Part shown: piece by piece, positions 8,487 to 15,182 of the stretch
Layout of the letters: the number at the start of each line of letters is the position of its first letter
How positions within the stretch are numbered: position 1 is the stretch's first letter
Origin: Nitrospirota bacterium
Lineage (GTDB): Bacteria; Nitrospirota; Thermodesulfovibrionia; Thermodesulfovibrionales; JdFR-88
Assembly (NCBI GenBank): GCA_021790695.1
Contig: JAJYGJ010000172.1
Location: forward strand, 1-21,087
Length of the DNA stretch: 21,087 bases
Reading direction: 5' to 3'
Translations under genes and position numbers: made by a program
The notes under the pieces: model-generated
Seen by the model: only the letters and a program-made list of their open reading frames with translations
Databases searched by the model: none
Told to the model about the DNA's origin: nothing

Positions 8487-8508
8487 AAGAAGGGTTTCAG
8501 CTTAAGGC

Positions 8509-8551
8509 AAAAAGGCGGGCTGGAGAGCAAAAACTCCAGCCCGCCTTTTTT
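8509..8551 (+). terminator. Intrinsic terminator of hppA
   Basis: A 15-bp perfect stem (8511-8525 with 8534-8548) with an 8-base A-rich loop runs into a T tract (8546-8551), 24 bases after the hppA stop. It closes the sulfate-reduction block. The A run on the other side could let it act in both directions. Confidence 0.93.
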
Positions 8552-8938
8552 GCAAGCGGGGCAATCTCATTTTGCGGCATTATTCCAGAGGGGGTTATCC
8601 GCGTCTTTTCCGGCAATTTCCAGGTAGAGCGAATGCAGGGGTTCCGCGTAAGATCATGGCATCTTTCGAGAATCCGCGACGTGCAAGACTTCGTCCGCCG
8701 CACAGCGCAAAACTGGGCCGCCAGTGCGGACTACGGGTCATGGAGTGGGCTATATTGAAGGCGAAACTACCGCGGGTTTCCAAAAGAAATATAGCACCTT
8801 ATAGGGAAATAGAGCTTGCGGAAAAGCGAATGAAGGATTTTATAGAGCGTTACGGAGTAAACTCCAGCCGGTATCCAGTGACTTTTACCCGTAAGCTTCC
8901 GGGCGAAACCCAACAAATTCCGAAACGAGGAGAAGGGA
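8552..8938. other. Mostly non-coding stretch after hppA
   Basis: A 129-codon frame on the plus strand (8572-8961) exists, but it has no ribosome-binding site, an unnatural composition and no family resemblance, so I do not call it. No tRNA or CRISPR is seen. Base composition turns more AT-rich after about 8750. Small self-complementary elements occur (for example ggag/ctcc near 8855-8866). Confidence 0.5.
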
Positions 8939-9007
8939 ATGAATATGGAACGTTGGGCTAAGACCACTCTTTCAGTCGTTGAGGCAGGTATATCAGGAAA
9001 AAAGTAA
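8939..9007 (+). CDS. Possible 22-residue small protein
   Basis: A frame ATG-AAT-ATG (8939) to TAA (9005-9007) is preceded by GAGGAG (8927-8932), 6 bases before the ATG, which is a well placed Shine-Dalgarno site. The peptide starts MNMERWAKTTLSVV and ends in GKK, so it is polar to amphipathic and basic at the end. It has no hydrophobic span long enough to cross a membrane. No promoter is evident and no family is recognised. Alternatives are a leader peptide, a toxin-like small protein, or chance. The site, codon content and isolated position make it more than a random frame, but proof needs conservation or translation data. Confidence 0.35.
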   Translation: MNMERWAKTTLSVVEAGISGKK

Positions 9008-9038
9008 TTTGTTTACCCAACCTTGTATCTACATTAAC

Positions 9039-9091
9039 TGGCGGCGGTCGCAAGCAATGTCCGCCTGTCCCGCAACGGGCGATATCCGCCA
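9039..9091 (+). other. GC-rich self-complementary element
   Basis: TGGCGG (9039-9044) can pair with CCGCCA (9086-9091). Inside, CCCG-CAA-CGGG (9069-9079) forms a hairpin, and GGCGG (9043-9047) can alternatively pair with CCGCC (9061-9065). The element sits between the small ORF and the terminator of the facing cytochrome gene. It could be an RNA structure or an intergenic palindromic repeat; no family is recognised. Confidence 0.3.
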
Positions 9092-9161
9092 TGAAAGAGC
9101 CGGAAACCAGACCTTTCTCAAAAAAATAAGGAAGCTCAGGGAAAGTTCATGAAATCAAGAA

Positions 9162-9188
9162 AAGAGGGCCGCTAACGGCGGCCCTCTT
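9162..9188 (-). terminator. Terminator of the triheme cytochrome gene
   Basis: An 11-bp perfect stem (9162-9172 with 9178-9188) and 5-base loop lie 12 bases after the minus-strand stop. On that strand it is followed by TTTTCTTG, as expected for an intrinsic terminator. On the plus strand no T tract follows. Confidence 0.85.
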
Positions 9189-9200
9189 CAAAAATCCACC

Positions 9201-9536
9201 CTATGACGAGGGCATTTTATGACATTTGGCGCAGTTATTGGGGTCCTGGGCGGAGAAGGCCTTTGACCCGTTGTGGCAGGCGCCGCAGTACTTGCCGGCA
9301 TTGATTTCCTTCATGGTGATCTTCACGCCCGTTGCGGCCGGCATAAACAGGAAGATCGACGGGTGGCAGGCCGAGCACTGGAGGCCGGCCTTGGCATGGA
9401 CCGTGCCGCTAAAGGTCACCTGGCCCATCCCGCCGCCCTTCCAAGTCAGGGTCATGCCGCGAGGCACCGCAAGCGCCGTGCCGGCAACGAACAGGAAGCA
9501 GCATATAAGAAGAATAACCACTGAAAAACGCTTCAA
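9201..9536 (-). CDS. Exported triheme c-type cytochrome (c7-like)
   Basis: The product is a small exported electron carrier. After a signal peptide (about residues 1-23, basic start, long hydrophobic core, ending TALA) there are three CxxCH heme sites: C54-H58, C84-H88 and C102-H106. The layout ('QCSACHPSIF', 'NAGKYCGACHNG', 'NNCAKCHK') matches the c7-type triheme domain found in metal- and sulfate-reducing bacteria. I place the start at the TTG at 9534-9536, giving 111 residues. The perfect Shine-Dalgarno AAAGGAGG touches the GTG of a slightly longer frame (from 9545) but is 8 bases from this TTG. Only one His (H47) exists beyond the three CxxCH ones, which is few for bis-His hemes. The electron partner is unknown; periplasmic location is inferred. 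Confidence 0.88.
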   Translation of the reverse strand: MKRFSVVILLICCFLFVAGTALAVPRGMTLTWKGGGMGQVTFSGTVHAKAGLQCSACHPSIFLFMPAATGVKITMKEINAGKYCGACHNGSKAFSAQDPNNCAKCHKMPSS

Positions 9537-9544
9537 CGCTTTCA

Positions 9545-9552
9545 CCTCCTTT
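9545..9552 (-). promoter_or_regulatory. Ribosome-binding site deciding the cytochrome start
   Basis: On the minus strand AAAGGAGG is a full match to the anti-Shine-Dalgarno. It overlaps the GTG of the longest frame, which therefore cannot be the start. The TTG 8 bases on has ideal spacing. Confidence 0.8.
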
Positions 9553-9589
9553 TTTTATTTTTTAAAAGAAGTTTGAATGGATTTCGCAT

Positions 9590-9619
9590 AATTTATTAGA
9601 TTCAGGCATTTTTTGTCAA
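9590..9619 (-). promoter_or_regulatory. Likely promoter of the cytochrome gene
   Basis: On the minus strand a perfect TTGACA (9619-9614) is followed after 18 bases by TAAATT (9595-9590, 4 of 6). It lies about 40 bases upstream of the ribosome-binding site in an AT-rich stretch. Confidence 0.5.
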
Positions 9620-9699
9620 GGAAAAGGGGAATATCCGCCCCTATATTATTCGGAGGTTAAGGTTTTTAACTTGAACGGAAAACACAAAAAAGGCAATGG

Positions 9700-9744
9700 A
9701 AAGAGCGGGCCGGCAGGGGGTGTTTATGATCCCCGCTCTTTTTT
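9700..9744 (+). terminator. Intrinsic-terminator-like hairpin just before murA
   Basis: AAAGAGCGGG (9700-9709) pairs perfectly with 9732-9741, with a 22-base loop, and six T residues (9739-9744) follow. No plus-strand gene lies immediately upstream, so it looks like an attenuator or the end of a short RNA. A competing GGGG/CCCC pairing (9716-9719 with 9731-9734) would disrupt it. Confidence 0.6.
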
Positions 9745-9759
9745 GTTATCCTAAAACAT

Positions 9760-11022
9760 ATGGAGAAACTGCTCATAAGGGGCGCTGTGCCGCTAAAGGG
9801 GGCCGTCCCGGTAAGCGGCTCGAAGAACGCCAGCCTGCCCCTGATGGCGGCCGCCATACTGGCCGGCGGCAGGAGCGTCCTTCGGGGAGCGCCCGCGCTG
9901 AGGGATGTATTGACGATGGGGGCACTCCTTGAGCAGATGGGGGCGCGCTTTCACTTTTCCCCCGGGGATTGCCTTGCCGAGATAGACACGGCCGGCCTCA
10001 ACCGTCCCCTGGCGGACTACGAGCTTGTAAAGACCATGCGCGCGTCGGTCCTCGTCCTGGGGCCCCTTGTCGCGCGGCATGGGATGGCGAAGGTATCGCT
10101 GCCCGGCGGCTGCGCCATAGGCGCTAGGCCCATAAACCTTCACCTTGCGGGGCTTGAAAAGATGGGGGCCGCGATCGAGCTTGAAGAGGGGTACGTGATC
10201 GCAAAGACACGGGGCAAAAGGCTCAAGGGGGCCTCGCTCTATTTCGATCTGCCTACCGTGACCGGCACCGAAAACCTCATGATGGCCGCCGCGCTGGCAA
10301 AGGGAGTGACCGTACTTGAAAACGCCGCCCGCGAACCCGAGGTGGTGGACCTGGCGACGGCCCTTTCGGCCATGGGCGCAAGGATAGAGGGCGCGGGAGG
10401 CAGTCTCATAGAGATAGAGGGCGTCGATGAGTTGAGGCCTTACAGCCATGACGTGATCCCGGACAGGATAGAGGCCGCCACCTTCGCGGTTGCCGCGGCG
10501 ATAACCGGGGGGGACGTATTGATAAAAAACGTGCGCCCGGAACACCTCGACGCGGTTTCCATAAAACTGCGGGAGACGGGGGCATCTGTCAAAAAGACGC
10601 CCGCCGGGCTGAAGGTGAAGGCGGAAGGCAGGCCCCGCTCCGTAAACATCACCACCACGCCGTATCCGGGATTTCCCACGGACGTGCAGGCCCAGTTCAT
10701 GACATTGATGTGCACGGCCGACGGCACGAGCACGATAAACGAGACGGTCTTTGAAAACCGCTTCATGCATGTGCCGGAACTTAAACGCATGGGGGCGGAC
10801 ATAGAGCTTCAGGGCGGCATGGCCGCGGTCAGAGGGGTCCCCGCGCTAAAGGGGGCCCAGGTCATGGCCACGGACCTGAGGGCGTCGGCCTGCCTCGTGC
10901 TGGCCGCCCTGGCGGCCGAAGGCGAAAGCATCGTGCACAGGATTTACCATCTGGACAGGGGCTATGAGCAGATGGAGAAAAAACTCCTTGCGCTCGGCGC
11001 CGATGTCCAGAGGATCAAATAA
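9760..11022 (+). CDS. murA: UDP-N-acetylglucosamine 1-carboxyvinyltransferase
   Basis: MurA transfers enolpyruvate from PEP to UDP-GlcNAc, the first committed step of peptidoglycan synthesis in the cytoplasm. The 420 residues show the substrate-binding K22-N23 in 'SGSKNASLPL', the loop 'PGGCAIGARPINLHLAG' with the active-site Cys118 (the Cys attacked by fosfomycin in this family), and the catalytic Asp308 in 'YPGFPTDVQAQ'. Length is normal. Cys rather than Asp at 118 predicts fosfomycin sensitivity at the target. The ATG is the only start possible, since a stop lies 11 codons upstream. It has no Shine-Dalgarno and sits 15 bases after a terminator-like T tract. uvrC follows after 21 bp. Confidence 0.97.
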   Translation: MEKLLIRGAVPLKGAVPVSGSKNASLPLMAAAILAGGRSVLRGAPALRDVLTMGALLEQMGARFHFSPGDCLAEIDTAGLNRPLADYELVKTMRASVLVLGPLVARHGMAKVSLPGGCAIGARPINLHLAGLEKMGAAIELEEGYVIAKTRGKRLKGASLYFDLPTVTGTENLMMAAALAKGVTVLENAAREPEVVDLATALSAMGARIEGAGGSLIEIEGVDELRPYSHDVIPDRIEAATFAVAAAITGGDVLIKNVRPEHLDAVSIKLRETGASVKKTPAGLKVKAEGRPRSVNITTTPYPGFPTDVQAQFMTLMCTADGTSTINETVFENRFMHVPELKRMGADIELQGGMAAVRGVPALKGAQVMATDLRASACLVLAALAAEGESIVHRIYHLDRGYEQMEKKLLALGADVQRIK

Positions 11023-11023
11023 C

Positions 11024-11038
11024 ACAGGCCGCGCCTGT
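11024..11038 (+). other. Small hairpin at the uvrC start
   Basis: ACAGGC (11024-11029) pairs with GCCTGT (11033-11038) around a 3-base loop. It occupies the position where a Shine-Dalgarno site would be expected before the uvrC ATG (11044). It could limit uvrC translation, but may be chance. Confidence 0.3.
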
Positions 11039-11043
11039 TCGAT

Positions 11044-12885
11044 ATGCCGGAAACGGATTTGAAGGTAAAACTCCCCGCAGTCCCTCGTAAGCCCGGCGTC
11101 TATCTGTTCAAGGACGAAAAGGCGAAGGTGCTCTACGTGGGAAAGGCCAGGAGCCTCAGGGACCGGCTGGGGAGCTATTTCCACAAGGGCGCCGGGCTCG
11201 ACGAGCGAAAACAGGGCATGATGAGGAGAGTGGGCGGCTTCTCCTATATCGTGACCGACAGCGAACTGGAGGCCTTCGCCCTGGAGGCCAACCTTATCAA
11301 AGAGCACCGCCCCCCCTTCAATGTAATACTCCGGGACGACAAGAACTACCCCTATCTGAAGCTCACGGTGAAAGAGGAGTGGCCCAGGCTGGAGGTGGTC
11401 AGGCGCATTATAAAAGACGGGTCGCTCTATTACGGCCCGTTTGTGCCGGCCGGCGCCATGTGGGAGACCCTGGCCTTCATACGCAGGCATTTTAATATAA
11501 GACCCTGCCGTTACCGCCTGGACAGGAAGATCCGGCCGTGCATCCAGCACCAGATGGGCAGGTGCCCGGCGCCCTGCGGCGGCGGCATAAGCAGGGAAGA
11601 ATACTCAAAGGCGGTGGAAGAGGCGAGGCTTTTCCTCGAAGGCGACAAAAAGAGGCTGATCAGGGAACTGGAGGGCAAGATGCACATACTTGCCGAAGAG
11701 GAGCTTTTTGAGGATGCGGCCAGGCTCAGGGACAGGATAGAGGCCCTTAAGAGGGCATTTGAGCAGCAGAAGGTCATCTCCCCGGAGCTGGGGGACATCG
11801 ACGTCATCGGCCATGCGATGGAAAAAGACGCTTACGCCCGGGCCGTCCAGGTCTTCTTCATACGGAAGGGGTTGATGATAGGGGGCAGGGATTTTTACCT
11901 TACGGATCATTTTGATATCGCAGGCGGGGCCCCGATGCCCCTTGAGGAGTTTTTGGCCGGGTTCCTGGAGACGTTTTACCTGAAGGAGATAATACCCCCG
12001 GGGGAGATACTTGTGAGGGCCAGGCCGCGGGACGCCGCTTCAATCGAGCAGTGGCTTTCCGCGAGGAAGGGGGGCAGGGTGAAAATCCGCGTGCCCGCGC
12101 GCGGCAAGAAAAACGATCTCCTGAAAATGGCCGAGCGCAACGCGGCCGAGATCCTTGGGGCGAGAAAGGAAGCGCCCGGTGAAAAGGAAAAAACGCTGGA
12201 GGCGCTGAAGAGGAGGTTTTTCCTCAAAAAGACGCCCGCGAGCATCGGGGCCTTCGACATATCCACGACGTTCGGGGCCCAGCCCGTGGGCGGGTTCGTA
12301 TATTGGGAGGCGGACGGATTCAGGAAGGAATTCTACCGCCATGTGAAGATAAGGACCGTTGCCGAGGGCCGGATGGACGATTACCGGATGATGGAGGAGA
12401 CCGTATCGAGGATCCTTGCGGACCTCGGGGCCCGCAGTCCGGAGCTTGTGGTGATAGACGGGGGCAGGGGCCAGCTCGATTTCGCGATGAAGGCCGTCTC
12501 CCTGCTTCAGGAGCCGCCGGCGGCGGGGGTCATCGCCGTTGCCAAAGACCCGGACAGGGTCTTTACCACACGCTCGGAGCTGCCGGTGAATATTGAGGAT
12601 GGAAGCCCCTCCTCGCTGCTCCTGCGGCGAATACGCGACGAGGCGCACCGTTTCGCGATCGGTTTTCATAAGCGGCTTCGCGGCAAAACCCTCCTTTCCT
12701 CGCCGCTTGAGTCGGTGAAAGGGGTCGGCAGGAAGAGGCGTCTTGCCCTTTTGAAGCGCTTCGGAAGCCTTGAGGCGATAAGGCAGGCGCCGGCGGAGGA
12801 GATAGGCCTCGTGGACGGCATCGGAAGGCAATTGGCTTTGGATATCAAAAAACATCTCGGGAAAAACACCGCGGGGGGTCAATGA
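11044..12885 (+). CDS. uvrC: Excinuclease ABC subunit C
   Basis: UvrC makes both incisions around UvrAB-marked DNA lesions in nucleotide excision repair. The 613 residues show the complete family order. The GIY-YIG nuclease comes first (here PGVY at 17-20 and YVGKAR at 31-36). A four-cysteine group follows (C155, C166, C174, C178, matching the reported iron-sulfur site of E. coli UvrC), then the UvrB-binding UVR motif (about 217-245). The RNase H-like nuclease has D405, D472 and H535 as likely catalytic residues, and a tandem helix-hairpin-helix region ends the protein (about 555-606). The usual 'DISH' is 'DIST' here. It follows murA by 21 bp with no Shine-Dalgarno, so co-transcription with murA is likely. 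Confidence 0.96.
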   Translation: MPETDLKVKLPAVPRKPGVYLFKDEKAKVLYVGKARSLRDRLGSYFHKGAGLDERKQGMMRRVGGFSYIVTDSELEAFALEANLIKEHRPPFNVILRDDKNYPYLKLTVKEEWPRLEVVRRIIKDGSLYYGPFVPAGAMWETLAFIRRHFNIRPCRYRLDRKIRPCIQHQMGRCPAPCGGGISREEYSKAVEEARLFLEGDKKRLIRELEGKMHILAEEELFEDAARLRDRIEALKRAFEQQKVISPELGDIDVIGHAMEKDAYARAVQVFFIRKGLMIGGRDFYLTDHFDIAGGAPMPLEEFLAGFLETFYLKEIIPPGEILVRARPRDAASIEQWLSARKGGRVKIRVPARGKKNDLLKMAERNAAEILGARKEAPGEKEKTLEALKRRFFLKKTPASIGAFDISTTFGAQPVGGFVYWEADGFRKEFYRHVKIRTVAEGRMDDYRMMEETVSRILADLGARSPELVVIDGGRGQLDFAMKAVSLLQEPPAAGVIAVAKDPDRVFTTRSELPVNIEDGSPSSLLLRRIRDEAHRFAIGFHKRLRGKTLLSSPLESVKGVGRKRRLALLKRFGSLEAIRQAPAEEIGLVDGIGRQLALDIKKHLGKNTAGGQ

Positions 12886-12924
12886 CCTCTTCCTGGCGCC
12901 TCCACTTTTGATGACCTGATCACA

Positions 12925-12951
12925 TTGACAAAAGGGAAAATGTGTTAAAAT
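12925..12951 (+). promoter_or_regulatory. Likely promoter of the coiled-coil protein gene
   Basis: TTGACA (12925-12930) and TAAAAT (12946-12951) are 15 bases apart, and TG one base before the -10 makes it an extended -10. Transcription would start about at the ATG at 12959. An inverted repeat, CACATT (12921-12926) and AATGTG (12939-12944), overlaps the -35 and spacer and could be an operator. Confidence 0.45.
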
Positions 12952-12958
12952 GACGTCG

Positions 12959-13612
12959 ATGGCGCGTTTAAAGCTCATTGCAGTCTCCTTTTCGCTACTG
13001 GCCCTTTCGTTTTTGCTGGTCTCCCCCGCGATGGCGGCCTACAGGCTGATACTTAAGAACGGTTCGGTCCTTGAGGGGATAGAATCCTACGAGCGCCAGG
13101 CGGGAGAGCTTAAATTCCAGTATGCGGGGGGCACTATCGGCGTTCCCGAAAAAGAGGTGCTCAGGATCGAAAAATACACGGAAGAGCTGCCGCCCGTTCA
13201 ATATGTCCCTACGCCCGCGGCAAAGACGGAGACCCCCCAGGCTGTGCCGGCAGGGCATCCGAACGCGGCCAGGCTTGCGGCGATAGACAGACGCCTGGCG
13301 GAGATACAGTCGAAGGAAGAAGAATACAAAAAACTGAAGGCGCAGTATCAGGAGGTCATGCTCCGCATACAAAACCTGTTTAATCTGGGCCGGCAGGCCG
13401 CCATCCGGGCCGGCAAGAGCCAGCTTCAGGCAAACCAGCAGTATAACCTTTACCTGGGCCCCGCGCAGCAACAGATGGTGCAGACCAATTTCCTGACCAA
13501 ACAGGAGCTTGAGGCGAAGATCAAGGACATGGAGACCAACATTCTTCCGCCGCTGGAGCAGGAAAAAGCAAGGCTCCTCCAGGAAAAAAAGGAACTGGAA
13601 GGCGAAGGATAG
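12959..13612 (+). CDS. Exported protein with coiled coil, function unknown
   Basis: I do not recognise a named family. The product (217 residues from this ATG) has a signal peptide ending near 'SPAMA' (about residue 26). A short beta-rich segment follows ('YRLILKNGSVLEGIESYE' to 'EKEVLRIEKY', about 27-72), then a proline-rich linker. From about residue 97 there is a long charged alpha-helical region rich in Lys, Glu and Gln with coiled-coil character, split near residues 125-175 by a more neutral part. A periplasmic or envelope-associated role is inferred. An in-frame ATG nine bases earlier lies inside the -10 box, so I prefer 12959; neither start has a good Shine-Dalgarno. It lies 73 bp after uvrC and has its own promoter, so no functional link to uvrC is implied. 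Confidence 0.8.
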   Translation: MARLKLIAVSFSLLALSFLLVSPAMAAYRLILKNGSVLEGIESYERQAGELKFQYAGGTIGVPEKEVLRIEKYTEELPPVQYVPTPAAKTETPQAVPAGHPNAARLAAIDRRLAEIQSKEEEYKKLKAQYQEVMLRIQNLFNLGRQAAIRAGKSQLQANQQYNLYLGPAQQQMVQTNFLTKQELEAKIKDMETNILPPLEQEKARLLQEKKELEGEG

Positions 13613-13632
13613 AAGGCTCACGCCCTCCCCTG

Positions 13633-13658
13633 ATCCCCTCCCTTTTCATGGAGGGGAT
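13633..13658 (+). terminator. Hairpin after the coiled-coil protein gene
   Basis: A 9-bp perfect stem (13633-13641 with 13650-13658) with an 8-base loop is followed by TTT. It lies 20 bases after the stop and is a plausible terminator for the plus-strand genes. Confidence 0.55.
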
Positions 13659-13684
13659 TTTAAACAAAAGGCCGCCGTTAGTGA

Positions 13685-13718
13685 AACCCTCTCCCGAGGA
13701 GAAGGTTGGGAGAGGGTT
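13685..13718. terminator. Second hairpin between convergent genes
   Basis: An 11-bp perfect stem (13685-13695 with 13708-13718) with a 12-base loop lies 28 bp from the pfkB-type gene stop. It is followed by TATTTTAG on the plus strand. It can end transcription from both sides and resembles the CCCTCTCCC...GGGAGAGGG elements often repeated between bacterial genes. Confidence 0.55.
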
Positions 13719-13746
13719 ATTTTAGTTTCGAGGGCTTGTTTTATAT

Positions 13747-14658
13747 TTACAGGTCTTCGAAGTGCGAGATTCTCTTGAATTCCCGGAAACGTTTTTCTAT
13801 CTCGGTGTAATCGAGGGCCGAGATGCCGCCCAGGCTGAAATCCTCCACTACGAACGAGGCCATCACGCTGCCCATGACAAGGGCCTTTCTGAGATTGCCG
13901 TCCGCCCAGTCGCCGATGCTCGCTATATAACCCATGAAGCCCCCGGCGAAGGTGTCGCCCGCGCCGGTGGGATCGTAGACGGACTCCAGCGGATAGGCCG
14001 GGGCGGAGAAGGTGCTGCCGCCGTTGAACATGAGCACTCCGTACTCGCCCCTTTTGATGATAAGCGTCTTGGGTCCCATGGAGATTATCTTCCTTGCCGC
14101 CCTTACGAGGTTCGGCTCGCCGGCAAGCTGCCTTGTCTCCGCGTCGTTGATTGTGAGGATGTCCACCAGTTTCAGGGTCTCCAGAAGGGCGTCCCTCTTG
14201 TTTTCTATCCAGAAATTCATGGTATCGGCCGCCACCAGCCTGGGCGCCCTGACCTGAGCCAGGATGTTTTTCTGGAGCACCGGATCTATGTTTGCGAGGA
14301 AGACGATCTCCGCGTCCCGGTATTCCGGCGGGATTTCCGGCTCGAAGGTCTCGAAGACCCCAAGCTCGGTCTTTAGCGTGTGTGCCTTGTTAAGGTCGTA
14401 ATCGTAAAAACCCTCCCAGCGGAAGGTGCTGCCCCCGGGCACCCGGGCCAGTCCTTTCAAGTCCACCCGCCTGGCCTTCAGGAAGGTTACGTGCTTTTCG
14501 GGAAAATCCTCGCCCACTACCGCAACGACCCGCACGTCGGCAAAATAGCTGGCGCTGGTGGAAAAGTACGTCGCCGACCCCCCGAGGGCCTCTTCCACGC
14601 GGCCGAAAGGGGTTTTGACCGTATCCAGGGCGACGGAGCCCACAACCAGTATTGACAT
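13747..14658 (-). CDS. PfkB-family carbohydrate or nucleoside kinase
   Basis: The 303-residue product belongs to the ribokinase/PfkB family, cytoplasmic ATP-dependent kinases for sugars or nucleosides. The N-terminal substrate motif has the paired glycines 'EALGGSATYFS' (about 24-34). The C-terminal signature DPTGAGDTFAGGF (229-241) holds the anion hole and the catalytic base D235. The substrate cannot be read from the sequence; adenosine or another sugar is possible. Its ATG directly abuts the fur-type stop (TAGATG) with a GAGGA site inside the upstream gene, so the two are translationally coupled. A kinase joined this closely to a metal or redox regulator is unusual and hints at co-regulation. 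Confidence 0.9.
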   Translation of the reverse strand: MSILVVGSVALDTVKTPFGRVEEALGGSATYFSTSASYFADVRVVAVVGEDFPEKHVTFLKARRVDLKGLARVPGGSTFRWEGFYDYDLNKAHTLKTELGVFETFEPEIPPEYRDAEIVFLANIDPVLQKNILAQVRAPRLVAADTMNFWIENKRDALLETLKLVDILTINDAETRQLAGEPNLVRAARKIISMGPKTLIIKRGEYGVLMFNGGSTFSAPAYPLESVYDPTGAGDTFAGGFMGYIASIGDWADGNLRKALVMGSVMASFVVEDFSLGGISALDYTEIEKRFREFKRISHFEDL

Positions 14659-15117
14659 CTATTTGTCCTCTTTCTTTTTGCAGGAAGGGCAGAGGCCGAA
14701 CAGGTCCATCTCGTGAGCCGTAAGCGTGAAACCGTGTTTTGAGGCCATTTTTTCCTGCAGGGATTCGATCTCCTCGTCGACCACCTCTATCGTCTTCCCG
14801 CAGCGCAGGCAGATGAGATGGTCGTGATGGGCGTGGCCGTATTTGTGCTCATATCTGGACAGGCCGTCGCCAAGGTCCACCTTTCTGGCCAGGTCGGCCT
14901 CGTTCATGAGCCTGAGCATCCTGTAAACGGTTGCCCTGCCCACGGTGGGCTCCTTGGCCCTGACAAGGCCGTAGAGTTCCTCGGGGCTGAGGTGCCCCTC
15001 TTTCTTCAGGAAGATTTCAAGGATAATGGCCCTCTGGCGCGTCATCCTGTAGCCCCGCCTGGCTATATGCTCCTCGAAAATCCGCCTCTCTTTTTTATCC
15101 GCGGCCGCCGTTTTCAT
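14659..15117 (-). CDS. Fur-family metal-responsive regulator
   Basis: The 152-residue product is a Fur/Zur/PerR-type dimeric DNA-binding repressor. It has a winged-helix N-terminal domain (about 22-80, 'GYRMTRQRAIILEIF' and 'PTVGRATVYRML') and a C-terminal metal domain. Two CxxC pairs (C103/C106 and C143/C146) form the structural zinc site, and a His-rich stretch (H91, H95, H97, H98, H100) supplies the sensor site. The sequence does not decide between iron, zinc and peroxide sensing; a zinc exporter gene lies two genes upstream on the same strand. It has its own promoter with the start only about 5 bases before the ATG and no Shine-Dalgarno. Confidence 0.93.
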   Translation of the reverse strand: MKTAAADKKERRIFEEHIARRGYRMTRQRAIILEIFLKKEGHLSPEELYGLVRAKEPTVGRATVYRMLRLMNEADLARKVDLGDGLSRYEHKYGHAHHDHLICLRCGKTIEVVDEEIESLQEKMASKHGFTLTAHEMDLFGLCPSCKKKEDK

Positions 15118-15129
15118 CGATTATGGGGA

Positions 15130-15159
15130 ATTTTAAAAGACCGGGTTTGCATCTGTCAA
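15130..15159 (-). promoter_or_regulatory. Likely fur-pfkB promoter
   Basis: On the minus strand a perfect TTGACA (15159-15154) and TAAAAT (15135-15130, 5 of 6) are 18 bases apart. Transcription would begin near 15123, a few bases before the ATG at 15117. Confidence 0.6.
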
Positions 15160-15182
15160 TTTCAAGATAGGTTCCACCCCGA

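Noticed and set aside
8572..8961. A 129-codon plus-strand frame after hppA
   Set aside because: No ribosome-binding site, odd Arg/Pro-rich composition at its start, and no family resemblance. It also overlaps the better supported small ORF in another frame.
8552..9160. Search for tRNA, c-di-GMP riboswitch or CRISPR in the long intergenic region
   Set aside because: No cloverleaf with a TTCGANTCC-type arm, no GEMM core sequence and no regularly spaced repeats were seen.
11993..12006. CCCCCGGGGG palindrome in uvrC
   Set aside because: It is short, codes for a normal Pro-Pro-Gly turn in UvrC, and has no related copies or flanking duplication.
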